Assembly: GCF_964275005.1 (NCBI RefSeq)
Contig: NC_092693.1
Coordinates: 30,640,173-30,704,172, forward strand
Origin: Diadema setosum
Lineage: Eukaryota > Echinodermata > Echinoidea > Diadematoida > Diadematidae
Direction of reading: 5' to 3'
DNA: 64,000 nt
In this document: one piece after another, positions 47,361 to 58,635 of the stretch
Layout of the letters: each line of letters opens with the position of its first letter
How positions within the stretch are numbered: the first letter of the stretch is position 1
Notes under the pieces: model-generated
Seen by the model: only the letters and a program-made list of their open reading frames with translations
The model's database searches: none
Told to the model about the DNA's origin: nothing
Made by a program: the position numbers and the translations under genes

Positions 47361-48002
47361 TTATGATTTTGATTCAGGGTCATTGGATGCCGATTCAAAT
47401 GCTTTCTTTGCCTCTTCGAGCGTCACATTTCCTTCTGTGTCCGTGTAACCCATCAAATGGTTATAATGGTTGGGATTCAGAAAGCCGCGGGGATCAACAA
47501 GCACCGGCTTCCCACGAATGGAAAAAGAGGATATGACGTTGCTGACACTGGGAAGGCTAATGTCGCTGCGCTTGAACTCTGTCTTGGCATCGGTGAGGAA
47601 AAAGTCATAGGTACATGCCGTATATGTCTTGCTGGGGTAATCGTAGTAGAGTCTCGTTATGTACCCTTTTGTGAACCAGTGAAGTATGACCGGAGTGCAA
47701 ATCATCACCGAGGATATGCCACCAGCCACAATGGTCATTGCCCCACCTTCACCTCCCATGAGCAGCGCAGCCAGTAACCCTGAACTGATTATGCTTGTGG
47801 ATAGTGAGAAGAACTTGACAAGGCGAACCAAGCTGCTCAGGGGTCCACTGTAAATCAGTTTGTCCTTGCTTGGCTCTTGCGTTCGGCCAAAACTTAAGAG
47901 AGGGTGAGCTGCCTTGGCACTTGTAGTCACAGACCGTGTAATGGCAGTGGGAAATCCAGGTAGAACCATATGGTTTTGGATAGGGCAACAATGGGCGACA
48001 GT
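47361..48002 (-). CDS. TMEM70: TMEM70 main exon (family domain)
   Basis: 642 bases from the acceptor AG at 48003-48004 to the stop at the low-coordinate end. Transmembrane segments lie at about residues 115-129 and 136-154 of the joined protein. An internal methionine (MVLPGFPTAITRS) also begins an Arg/Ser/Thr-rich stretch and could serve as an alternative start. Confidence 0.88.
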   Translation of the reverse strand, partial: TVAHCCPIQNHMVLPGFPTAITRSVTTSAKAAHPLLSFGRTQEPSKDKLIYSGPLSSLVRLVKFFSLSTSIISSGLLAALLMGGEGGAMTIVAGGISSVMICTPVILHWFTKGYITRLYYDYPSKTYTACTYDFFLTDAKTEFKRSDISLPSVSNVISSFSIRGKPVLVDPRGFLNPNHYNHLMGYTDTEGNVTLEEAKKAFESASNDPESKS

Positions 48003-49576
48003 CTGTACAATGCCAAGATATATAGACAACAAAATGGTGGTTAAAACAGGCATATCTTATCTAGTACAGTCCATGCTTCTTGAAGTTCATTGTTGTAAAT
48101 GATGTTGACAATGGACAACAAATTTCACATCATTATTATGGATAATATTATCGCACAAACTCAAACTACTGTAACTGTAAATGTAAGGTAGGGATAACAC
48201 AGTATCATGTTGCATTAATCATACAGACTGTTAAGGAGACTCTATCAACACATGAATTTCCCTCTTTTTTATTGACAGACATTTTTTTTTTCTTTAAAGA
48301 AAACCAAACTAAACCTAAAGAGCAGTGTGGATTGAGTGAAAGTGCTCAGCAACATTAGTTGAACACATCTGTGAAAGTTTGAGGAAAATTGGACAATTGA
48401 AGCATAAAATATTAAGTTATAATTTTCAAAGTTTTGTTTTTTGTTTTGGATAAGGATCGAGACAACTAGAGTTTTAATGTCACGTGTGGACAACAATATA
48501 AAGAAAATAAAAGAATTCCACAAAAATTCATTTTTCATGAAAACTGTACATTAATTATTCCATCATGCATCAACTTGTTATAGGAAACCCTAAAGGATAA
48601 TATAATTCCCCCTGCTTTCTGAAAGAGGCAAGTCAAATGCTCTTTCATCAAGGCAGAAAAGTGAAAGTACAAAGTGTGTATGTTGAATTTTCTTTAAATT
48701 TTCTTTACAATGTTGTCCACACGTCATAAACTGAAATATTAACAAAGTTACAAGTAGTCATTACAACTAGATATCTAGGTCTAGGGCCTAATATACACTT
48801 ACAAGTTACATCAAACAAACTTTATTTTGCATCGATTGTCCGATTTTCCTCAAACTTTATCACCATGATCACTGAATGTTGCTGCTGTCTCTCAATGTAC
48901 ACTGCCACTAATATACTATGCACTGCTCTTTAGACTTTGGTACGGTATTTATGCATGGTTTCCTTGGGCTTTATTAAAATGAGCAAATCATTATTCCTGC
49001 AAGATACAAAATGCATACAATCCTGAATTTACAGAAGCAGATCACAAGCACCGAGTCGGTCCGAGATCATTGATTCAGCGTAAAAATAGGCCAAACTTGC
49101 TAACGTTTAGTAAATGACATCAATTCTCATCATTCTTTCACTATCAAAAACTTTCTTTGTCAGGCAACATGCCACGGCGATCAGCTAGCAAACTATTTAT
49201 AATGGAGCCATTTCACTACATGACAAGTAATTACTTAAACCATAACCACTGTACTACTGGCAAACGCCGTTTAGAGGGGCCGTATTCACGATAGGTAGCC
49301 CAGGCCTACTACGATTCTGAAAAATATGATATGAAAATGTGCACCGCGTTTTCATCACACTTCAGTCCCACTAACTTCAATTCGTGTCAAACGATTTAAA
49401 ACGTAATTGAGATTTTACTTGTGATCTATTCTTACTTGCGAATTCGTGATGTGCCGTCCCTTTTCCTCATGAAGTATATGCATTAGAGCCGCATACTGTA
49501 TGTTCTGCTCCTTGATCATCGTTCTGCGAGATATTATTGAAAATATCGCACGTTTTCTCCCGTATAGCGATGCCAT
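47361..49576 (-). CDS. TMEM70: TMEM70-like mitochondrial ATP synthase assembly protein
   Basis: The well-supported part is 47361-48002 on the minus strand. It contains the family signature KLIYSGPLSSLVR, then VKFFSLSTS, two hydrophobic segments and the TPVILHWFTKGYITRLYYD block, ending near NHLMGYTD. TMEM70 proteins sit in the mitochondrial inner membrane and help assemble complex V (family knowledge). The frame stays open upstream to an ATG at 48053, but a good acceptor (TTGTACAG) ends at 48003, and the residues upstream look intronic. I propose exon 1 at 49436-49576, with donor GTAAGA and phase 0 matching phase 0. Joined, the protein is 260 residues, the length of human TMEM70. The proposed start MASLYGRKRAIFSIISRR is Arg-rich like a mitochondrial presequence. 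Confidence 0.8.
48294..48944. mobile_element. TTAA-type palindromic MITE, diverged copy in proposed TMEM70 intron
   Basis: It opens TTAAAGAAAACCAAACTAAA and shares the AGTTTGAGGAAAATTGGACA core. The right end is eroded. Confidence 0.65.
49436..49576 (-). CDS. TMEM70: Proposed TMEM70 first exon (mitochondrial targeting)
   Basis: On the minus strand an ATG at 49576 opens 47 codons and ends exactly at TCGCAA followed by donor GTAAGA. The peptide is basic and amphipathic (MASLYGRKRAIFSIISRRT). Phase 0 matches the exon at 48002. The support is splice signals, phase and targeting character, not strong homology. Confidence 0.5.
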
Positions 49577-50449
49577 TGCAATGCAGACAGATAAAGACCG
49601 TGTTGCACACGTGTTACTTTATTGCACAATCAATACATGTACAGTGTACCGGTAACAGGCGCCTCTACACTCTGCCCACTCCGTGCGTTAAGTACGCGAC
49701 GCGACAGCGTAGTGTACACAAATAAAACCTCTTTGAGTGTACACCACAGGGGGCGAGGGAGGTGGGGGCTCTCTTCCCACCTCCCCCCCCCCCCCCCCGT
49801 CAAAGAGAAATGTCTCCCACTACTCCTACCATAGATAGAGATACATGTACAATGTACACGTCTGCACTGCAGTATGTGTTGAATATAATATCTTTCCGTA
49901 TTATTTTCACATCATAAAATGAAAGTGTGCTAATAATTATGAGACAAAGCGAGGTAAATGATGGTGTAGTTGTTAATTTCAGCATGTTCTAATGATAACG
50001 AAGACGGGCCGTTATATGAGGATTTTCTATTTCCACCATCATGATATAACTTAACGTCCCACAAACGGGAACGTGACATAAAAGAAGCGATTTATGATTG
50101 TCATATGTTTGTACATATGTGTATTGCGTGACATGAACATGGTATAAGATTATGACTTAATCTCCAAATATTGCATATAGGCATTGTAGAATAACATTGA
50201 TTATTTCAATCTGCACACTTGTGTAGGTACCAAGTAGGATATGCAGCAAAAACAGAAACTTTTTCTTTAAAAATCATACACATAAAATGTATATTCAAAC
50301 AGGACTACTGCAATGTGTATACAAGTTTATTGCATAACTTCTGAACAATTTTGTACTGACAAAATTGTTCCTTCACCTATCATCTTTCTTTGTCAAGTTT
50401 CCAAAATGCTGTATGGTTGTCAGAAACACACTTTGTAGCAAAAGTTGCA

Positions 50450-50976
50450 TTAAAGAAATCCAGACCAGTAAAAAGTTAGTCTGAAAAGAAAGAGTAAAAT
50501 TTCCTGAGCAAAACAATTATAATTTGATCAAAATCAGATGAAAATAGAGAAAGTTATAAAATTGTGTAATTTTCACAGTTCTTGAACAATTGATATCAAT
50601 ATGCATAAAGTGAATTGATGTCATCCCCTCACAACTTGCCATGCAGTTTGTACACAGAATGTGAAATTTCTTGTTCAAACACAATTGTGCCCCAGCGTCA
50701 AATCCTGAAACATTAGACTGATCATCACATGTATTTTGAAGTTATTCAATCAACACACAGAAAAAAAAAAAGATCAATAGAAAATTGTGATTTTCATATC
50801 AGCTTTTTGAGAAAAATTCGCAATTCCAATTTTGAAAAATTAGCAAAATCTTGAAATTTCATAACTTCCTCATTTTTCATTCAGTTTGACAAAATTTTCA
50901 TTGTTGCGCTAGTCAAAGCTTACTCATTCTCTTCAGACTAACTTATACTGTATCTGGAATGGAATTCCTCTTTAAA
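50450..50976. mobile_element. Palindromic MITE with TTAAAGAAATCCAG end
   Basis: A near-palindrome of about 525 bp. The left arm, with TTAGTCTGAAAAGAAAGAGTA, is mirrored at about 50920-50945. Its right end shares TTTAAAGGAAT with the next element. Confidence 0.7.
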
Positions 50977-51325
50977 GGAATGGTATAATTTTGGTTGAGA
51001 TTGGGCTTCAGGCTCTCGGCAGTTTTGTGACAAAAAGAGAAACCTTTTATCAATTCTGATAGATATACAATTCTAGGGGGAATTTAAAGTTCATTTGATT
51101 AATTTCTTTTTTTCTAAATAAATGGAAGTATACAAAAACGACAAGCTGAACACTTTGTTACACTTTAATTTCTCAGCCATTTCAAAACTGAATTTCATTA
51201 AATAAACCTTGAATTCCTCCAAGAATCATACGCTCTTTCATATTTCACATGGCGTTTCTAATTATAACACAAAAAGCTAAATTATGAATCCCCCATCTCA
51301 ACCAAAACCAAATCATTCCTTTAAA
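50971..51325. mobile_element. Palindromic MITE with TTAAAGGAATGGTATAATTT end
   Basis: A 350-bp near-palindrome with TTAA at both ends. GGTTGAGATTGGG is mirrored by the right end CCATCTCAACC. It directly abuts the element to its left. Confidence 0.75.
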
Positions 51326-51420
51326 TCTACCGGTAATTGCACCATGTAGAATGTACTTCAGGGTACTGGTCTAGGGTGTACACTGTAACACTGGCTTGGT
51401 GTAAACTGAAGGAGGTGAAC

Positions 51421-51456
51421 CCCCCCCCCCCCACACACACACACACACACACACAC
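51421..51456. repeat. C run plus (CA)n microsatellite
   Basis: Homopolymer C joined to CA dinucleotides. Confidence 0.9.
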
Positions 51457-51492
51457 CAAGATAGAATACATGTAATAATTTTGCTGATGCTC

Positions 51493-52516
51493 TTAAAGGT
51501 ACTAGCCCACATTTGCAAACCCACGAAAATCAAAACTGCATAAAACAGGTCCAATATGACTTCAAGTATGGTAGCCCTACTACATATCGACCACCCTTAT
51601 TGAAACCAACCACGTATAATTCGCGCACTGAACACTTAATACGCACTTCTCTGCGCGCAAAGCACATAAAAATGGATTGGCTTTGAATGTAGATTAGGAT
51701 GGTGTGGGAAAACGCGATAATCTTCTTCTTCTTCTTCTTCTTCTGGTTAAGTCTGCCTCCTTCAATAGCCTGAAGATTCTTGGTTTTAATCAAGGACAAA
51801 ATTTCGAATGAATATTTTCACCGAATCGTAATGACAGCACAATGTAATGTCTATGGAAGTTTCTAAAAGGCTTCTAAAAAGCTTCGTACAACACGGTGTT
51901 CAATACAACTCGGCGGTCAAATCAGCGGTCGATCCTAAAAACGCGATTTACCGCGGGGAGCTGAAACGAGGCCACGCAAGTTCGTCGGCGATATTTTTGC
52001 ACTGAAACTTCGAATCGAAAAGGGAACAACGGCATTTGATAGAGCTGGATTTTCTCAATCACGTAGGTCAAGTTTTTTACGTGAATTTCAGTGTTAAATA
52101 TTCTTATCAAGCAAATAAACATTAGGCGGTCGATTAGTAGTAGGTCCAACCCTACAAGTTTCACAGTAACATACCTCACCTGTTGCTCTTTGTCCATACC
52201 ATTCGATAAAAGAGAGCAAATCATCGTTTTAAAATCAATTTTCAAACCGGGTCAACCCGACCCAAAATCGAATTACAAGCGCGGGCTAGCTACGTACATG
52301 TAACTTACACATGTATCGCGTGCATGTAGTACGTACGTGGACCGGAGCTAGCGAGCATTATGCGCATGCATACGGTGCATTTTCATTCATTTTTATGAAA
52401 GTAATGGACTAATTGGAACGAAATTTTGCACACGTGTTACTGCAATCATACCCAAACTCCATGCTAACTATGAGACCAATTGCTGCAGGTTTACAAATGT
52501 GGGCTAATACCTTTAA
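51493..52516. mobile_element. TTAA-flanked 1.0-kb element (TTAAAGGTACTAGCCCACAT ends)
   Basis: Inverted ends TTAAAGGTACTAGCCCACAT and its near-inverse, with TTAA at both ends. Short open frames inside show no transposase motifs. A second copy lies inverted at 10.05-11.03 kb. Confidence 0.8.
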
Positions 52517-53811
52517 CTTACCTCAGTACAATATCCATACCACTGTCGCAGTTTTGCTTTCACATGCTCATAGATCACATTCAATTTTGCACATGCATGT
52601 GCACAAGTAATCTTGTGTAGGCCTACATACACACAAACACAGGCACACTCATAAATATGCTACTTCTGCACCATACACACACACACAAAAAAAAAAATGT
52701 TGATTGACACTCTCAAAAACATTTCAACACAGTACACAGAGACAACTGAAATGCAAACATTTGGGAAAAGGTGCATAAATGTCATTTGACCATTTACTTT
52801 CATAATTTGAATTCTTTAAAAACAAATGTAACCACACGGATATGAACAAAGTCACCTTATCCTGTGCATAAGTGCTTTCTGTAAGCAGTCAATGTCTTGT
52901 TTTAAACAAAGAGTAGTCAAGTGCGCTGATGAGTATACTCTGCCCACCCCACCCATCCCCCCCCCCTAAAAAAAATAAAAAAATAAAAAAAATAGAGAAA
53001 AAAAAAATTGGGGAAAATACTAGCTCATTTATAGTACAATGTCCACTTACACCACTATTTTGTGCATGTTTGTGCTTTCACTGGAAAGGTCAAAGTATTA
53101 TAGTGTTTTACTAACTATACGAAGATTGAGAGAGATACTGTTGGTTGTTGTTGTTGTTTTTTTTTCCTGGTCAAAACGTGTCAAGGTGCACATTTCACCA
53201 AACTGTTTGCATGTTGATGGTATTTTGCGAAAACCCTAGACAACAGACCATACAGACAAAGTCACTGCACAATGTTTACAGGGCATTTTCAATTAATTTA
53301 ACAATAGCAGCAAAGAATAGAAAATCCAAATTACAGTTGATGTGGCAACATAACATTCTTTGGACAGCTTCATAAAAGTTGACTACATCATACCTATTAC
53401 AGTGTACATGTATATGTACTTGCAATTAACTTGAGGCTGAATCATTGTTAAGACATTCCAGTGCACAACCAATATCTGGTGAACATTTTATTTCTTGGTT
53501 TGCACAATATCACTGTAACGATGTACTCTTTTAGGTAGGTTCTTTCATGAACTGGAAAGAGCAAACACTCAGAGTGTGCATTTGTAATGTATGAACATAT
53601 AGAGAGGTAACAGGAAGAATTTCATCAATTCAGAGAATTGTTCATGACTAAATTATATTCTGTTCTATCAACCGGGTGGTAAGTACAAGAATCTTATCTC
53701 TGCCTATTGCTTGGATACAGTTTCATAGTAATGGAAAGGCCTTTTTGTTGGGGGATTTTTATGTCTAATACTGACATGTGATTAGCATTTATGCAGAAAA
53801 GGCAATAAAAT
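52517..53811. other. No gene recognised
   Basis: CA-rich and A-rich runs at about 52670-52700 and 52960-53015. No coding or TIR signal. Confidence 0.45.
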
Positions 53812-54217
53812 TTTATGCAGTAAGTCATATTTTTGGTTGACATGGGGCTTCGGGTTTCCAACCTTTCTTAGGGAGATGGTGAGAAACCTCTTATGAAATA
53901 TTAAAAAGTATACAATTCTACGAGCAATCTAAAGTTAATTTGATTGAAATTGGTTTTGAAATGGCTGAGATATCCAGAAACAAAGAGGTCCTAATGAAAG
54001 GTGGAATCCACCTTTTACAATTGTATTAAAATCACTTTGTTTTACATGTGTTTTTAGACATCTCAGCCATTTCAAAACTGATTATCATCAAATAAACTTT
54101 GAATACCCCTTAGTATTGTATTCTCTTAAATATTACAAGAGTGGTTTCTATCTATCTTTAAAAAAAGGTTAAAAATCTGAATCCTTTATCTAGACCAAAA
54201 CTATACCATCCCCTTAA
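53812..54217. mobile_element. Diverged copy of the TTAAAGGAATGG MITE
   Basis: Shares TTTTGGTTGACATGGGGCTT and an inverse right end with AAAACTATACCATCCCCTTAA. The left terminus is eroded. Confidence 0.6.
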
Positions 54218-54816
54218 ATGCATTTTAGGCAAGCAAGGAAGGTCATATTCCAAAGATGAGGGTTAACTGGTGTTATTGCTTGGGGTTGTGGAAAAGGTAA
54301 CTTATAGGGAAAAAATATAAAATAAAATGGAAAGAAAACGGTGAATCAAGTCTTCATAACAGAGTAATCAGCAACAAATTGTTATGGAATGGTTGGTGAA
54401 GACTGGACCTCTCCACTGTCGTAACTTCATGACAACAATGTTGCCCCTGGATGCGTCAGATGCTACCAGTCCAGAAGTACAGTCAAGCCATACAATCTAC
54501 CTGTGGTAAGGCCTTCAATTAAAAAAAATAAAATAAAAAAATAAAAAAATAAAACATTGATCACACAGATCAGCAGCAATTAATGATAACAGTAATTATA
54601 GACTACTGTGCAAAGAAGATCAATAGATATTCTGTAATATTCTTCATTATACATTACAAGTCATATCACCTACTTAATAAGTGCCACAATACAAGGAAAT
54701 CTTGTGATGATAAGCTTGAATGTCATGAGCACAAAATTGCCTTTTGGATTTTACCAGTACATTTTCTGCATAAAAAAAAAGACTTGAATTGTCAAAATAA
54801 ATACATAAATAGATAA

Positions 54817-54824
<8 letters not shown>

Positions 54825-54888
<64 letters not shown>
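54825..54888. repeat. (AT)n(GT)n microsatellite
   Basis: About 24 AT units joined to about eight GT units, downstream of DAD1. Confidence 0.95.
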
Positions 54889-55438
54889 AATTTATTTATA
54901 CACACAATGTACATACATACATTGTATAATATATGCATGTGTGGGTGCGTGTGTGTAACATCTTAGGAAATACAAATGATATACATGTACATGTGAAGAT
55001 GACCAATATTCAGCAAAAATATGAAAAGCTTTAAATACAATTCCACAACGTTTGGGTAATAAACAGAAGTTGGGGTTTGATGAGGCATATCCCACTCTGT
55101 TCATCTAGTTTACTCCATTGTCATTGCTCCAAGTCAACTCGAACATGACATGAAATTGCACTTCAAGTACCCGCGCTAACTTCTGAACTCTCAAAAATTC
55201 TAATTTATGTTCCTTTTTCATAAACAGCATGGTTATGTCCTATGGCTCCTTTCCACATAACAAAAAGATTCTGTGTAATTGGTTTATTGAGAGAGATCTA
55301 TTCACAATTTAAAGAGAGAGAGAGAGAAAAAAAATCTTACAGAAGAGGAAACATGCAACAGCCACTCAATGATATCATAATGGCAGAGAAATTAGCAAAT
55401 GGCAACTTACCTTATACACTACAGGTACTACAGATGGT

Positions 55439-55569
55439 CTATCCAATAAAATTCATTACGACAAGATGGAGAATGACACTGGCAAAGATAAAATCTGCAA
55501 AGGCACGCTCTGTGGAAATTCCCTGAAAATTTGACTTATTTGCTGGGTTGACTTGTAACCTTAGGCAGA
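55439..55569 (-). CDS. DAD1: DAD1 exon 2
   Basis: 131 bases encoding [19 protein letters not shown], then [14 protein letters not shown] and HLVVMNFIG with TAG. It is too short to stand out as an open frame. Acceptor CCCACTGCAG is strong. Confidence 0.95.
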
Positions 55570-58500
55570 CTGCAGTGGGACAAATTGAAAAAGAAAATGC
55601 ATTTCTTCTTGTGAGCCATCAAGTCAATAGACCAGTGTATCATTGCATGGTATGTGAATAAGGCAGCATGAATCCTCATATACCAGGTTAATACTATTGA
55701 TAATAATGACACAAGACAGTTTGTCTGGCACAGCGGAAGGGGGTATAATACTGTGCACCAACCCTTTGTAGTGTACCACTTTACATACATGTACATTACT
55801 GTATACGCCATATATTTCACAAGTCTAAATTTTCGCGAATCGGGAATTCCCGACGATTTCGCGAGTGGTCAAATTCGCGATCATGGAGTCTTGTACTGAA
55901 TGGAGAAGTGTACACGTGTACATCACATCCTCATTGGGATCAGAGTCAATATTTTCGCGTGTCTTTAATTTCGTGAATAGCACCTGACTCGCGAAATTCA
56001 TGGAAATCAAAATCTCGCAAAATATTCGGCGTATAGAGTAAATGGTCTACACAAATTGTACTAGTTAGTGATCATCATAATGCAATTACTTGACTAATGC
56101 AGCACAGGTCAAAATCATTACTGTAAAAGTGGATATTTTCGCACAAGTAAGTTTTCGCGCTTGGCCGGGTAAGATGAATGTCACGTTTTTAATTCTGCAG
56201 AATTGAGACAATAAGTACTGAAACATGAAAATTTTCACTTTTACAGTATATTGTGAGCAGTGATATCACTTCAGGTAATCCAGAATTAGACTGGTTGCCA
56301 ACGGGACAGATAAACAATCACAGGATGATGCTTTGCAAAAAGTTCTATCCACACTAGTGTGACTCTATGACGTGTATTTATACAGACCATATACTGTAAA
56401 AGTGGATATTTTCGCGGGGTAAGAAGAATTTTGCGTGTTTTTAATTCCACAGAATCAAGACCTCAACTACTGGAACATATGGCAGGCAAAAATATTCGCA
56501 TGCTTTTATTCTCGTGCTAGTTTCTGGTTGCGCGAAAATTTCAACACCACGAAAATTTCCACTTTTACAGCAGATACTTCATATAGGTGGCTCCTGATAT
56601 AACAAAGTCTTTAGGAATGACAGTTTTCTTTCATTATAATTTGAACTTCATTTACAGTCCAACAGTAAAGTGCACAAAGATAGATACAATGTCACAATTT
56701 AGCAATATTTGTATTACATTTGTACTAGTCTACTGTATATCAAAAACTTGCAGTACTTGTATATGTAGTTCTCTTTGAAATTTAGTAAATGAAGTGTGCT
56801 GTGGTCAAGTCTAGCGTGTAATCACTGTTGTTTAAAGGCACATCATTGAAGGTTGAATACTTCCAGCTTTATTTTTATGAATTAATTCACATTCAAGCAG
56901 TTGTTTGTTTGTTTGTTTTTTGAACAGAAGAAAAAAAATCACAATCAAACAATTATAAATTCTGGCGTAGGGAGCAGTGGCAGTCTGCTCCATATACATG
57001 TATATAGACACACACACTAGAGTTGGGACAGAGAGAGTATCCCATTCAGAAAAGGAAAAGGAGCAAAATCTAGTCAGTCCATGAAAGTTACACATTCCAT
57101 CAACTTAATACTGACATATTAAGGGTAGCAATTATTCCCCCTGATTTCTGAAAGCGGCTAGTCAAGTACTCTTTCATTTTGCTAGAAAAGTGAATTTTTG
57201 TGGAATTCCCTTTACATTTTCTTTATATTGTTGTCCACTCATACGTCATAACCTCTAGTAGTCTCCTTACCCAGCAGTTCCAACACCAAAACTTTAAAAA
57301 TTCATAACTTTTGCATCAATTGCCCCATTTTACTCAAACTTTCACTCAATCCACATTGCCCTTTGGGTTTGCGTTCCCTTTAAAGATTCCATAATGGCCC
57401 TGGGGGTGGGTTGGGCTCCCCTGGGGCCCCCAGGTGGGGCATGGTGCCAACTGGAAGGAATTGGGATCCTATCCCCCTAACAGTTAGGTATGCTCCCTGC
57501 CAAGCTGAGTGAGAATTCATTGTGAGATATCCCAGAAGATGAAATGTCCAATTTAGTAGGCACCAATTGGGACCCCTCTCACCCCTTCCCCTCGTTCCCA
57601 ATGGAGGCACCCCTGATTCTGCCATGAACAAATTTGAAAATACAGTCATCAATATATTAACTCATGATAATGACTTAGCTCTATAACTTCTGGTTCTAGA
57701 GAAGATTTTTTTTTTTTTTTTTAAGATTCCTTAATTTGGGGAGGTTTGGGCCCCCTGAGGCCCCCCCCCCCCCCCCCAGGTGGAGCATGATGTTCATTTG
57801 AGGGAATTGAGATCCCATCACCTAGTCCTTAGGGATGCTACCTGCCAAATTTGGTGAAAATCGGTCATGGGTTTTCAAGAAGAAGATGAAAATACAAATG
57901 TATGTACAATTTAGGCCCCCACATTTATAGGACCACTCCCACGTCCCCTGGGTCCAAAGGGGGCACCCCTGATTCCACCATGAACAAACTTGAAACTACA
58001 GTCATCAATGTTCTAACTCATAGTATCAAGTCAGCTCTATCACTTCTGGTTCTAGAGAAGATTTTGTAAGATTCCTTTAAAAAAAAACAAACAAAACAAA
58101 AAAAAAACTAACAAGTAATAATTAGTTTAGTAACAGTCCCACAAGTCATTCAATACAATAAAAATCAATAAAATTTTAAAGTGCAAATTTAATTTACCAC
58201 TAACGTTAGATCTAAATGACCAACCAACAAGTTTAATACACTTATCATGTTTTCAAGTGTAATCATTGTTGTACTGTACAGATAAAAAAAGGAAAAGAGA
58301 AGACGAAAAGAAGAAAAGCTGGGAGAAGAGTAAAGGCAAAAAGGGCCAAAGCTGCATATAGCTTTGGCATACGATGCGGTTGTCAGTTCTCGGACGTAGC
58401 TCGAGACGCCACGCCGCAACTTACCGGTTAGAACGAACGAACCTACGCTGGAAATAAACCCCGAGAGGAAGGAGTTGAAGGGAAACGTTCCGACGAGAGC

Positions 58501-58635
58501 GCAGTAAACAAACTGTACAACACCTGTCAAGAATATGTATGTCAGGTAGGCATCGATAATTTTCAGCTTCTGTGGTGTCTTTGTCATGTACTCATCGTAA
58601 AATTTGTTGAGCACGGTGAACAGATTTACCGACAT
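55439..58635 (-). CDS. DAD1: DAD1, oligosaccharyltransferase subunit
   Basis: Two exons: 58425-58635 (donor GTAAGT) and 55439-55569 (acceptor CTGCAG). The split valine codon G|TC joins FVLT to VCLRLQVNP. The joined protein is 113 residues, the same as human DAD1. Signatures are [26 protein letters not shown] and [13 protein letters not shown], with the C-terminus [13 protein letters not shown]1 is a small ER membrane subunit of the oligosaccharyltransferase that N-glycosylates nascent proteins, and its loss triggers apoptosis (family knowledge). Three membrane segments lie at about 31-49, 53-73 and 93-113. The 2.9-kb intron is full of repeats. TP53RK starts 1.4 kb away in the opposite direction. 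Confidence 0.96.
55799..56036. mobile_element. TTTCGCG palindrome, TACGCCATATATTTC subtype
   Basis: In the DAD1 intron; close match to the copy at 16.57 kb over its whole length. Confidence 0.75.
56119..56248. mobile_element. TACTGTAAAAGTGGATATTT palindrome, copy 1
   Basis: In the DAD1 intron; ends AATTTTCACTTTTACAGTA. Confidence 0.75.
56392..56572. mobile_element. TACTGTAAAAGTGGATATTT palindrome, copy 2
   Basis: In the DAD1 intron, 144 bp from copy 1 and in the same subtype; the interior is longer, with TTCGCGCAACC-type arms. Confidence 0.75.
57073..57383. mobile_element. Half copy of the TTAA-type palindromic MITE
   Basis: In the DAD1 intron. It contains ACACATTCCATCAACTTAAT and ends in GTTCCCTTTAA. 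Only one arm and the centre remain. Confidence 0.65.
57385..58070. repeat. Tandem duplication of a ~340-bp unit in DAD1 intron
   Basis: Two adjacent units each run from AAGATTCC, through GGCACCCCTGATTC and ATGAACAAA plus ACAGTCATCAAT, to TTCTGGTTCTAGAGAAGATT. The copies differ by many changes, so the duplication is not recent. Confidence 0.7.
58425..58635 (-). CDS. DAD1: DAD1 exon 1
   Basis: ATG at 58635 opens [20 protein letters not shown]. The frame reads on beyond the conserved sequence to 58189, but homology stops at FVLT and a consensus GTAAGT donor lies there. The downstream residues (GKLRRGVSS...) are intronic. Confidence 0.96.

Noticed and set aside
48003-48053. TMEM70 start at the ATG at 48053
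   Set aside because: The residues from there to 48003 read across a good polypyrimidine-AG acceptor and look intronic, so a spliced first exon fits better. Not fully excluded.
58189-58424. Extended C-terminus of DAD1 exon 1 (148-codon frame)
   Set aside because: Homology stops exactly at a GTAAGT donor, and the true C-terminal exon is at 55439-55569.
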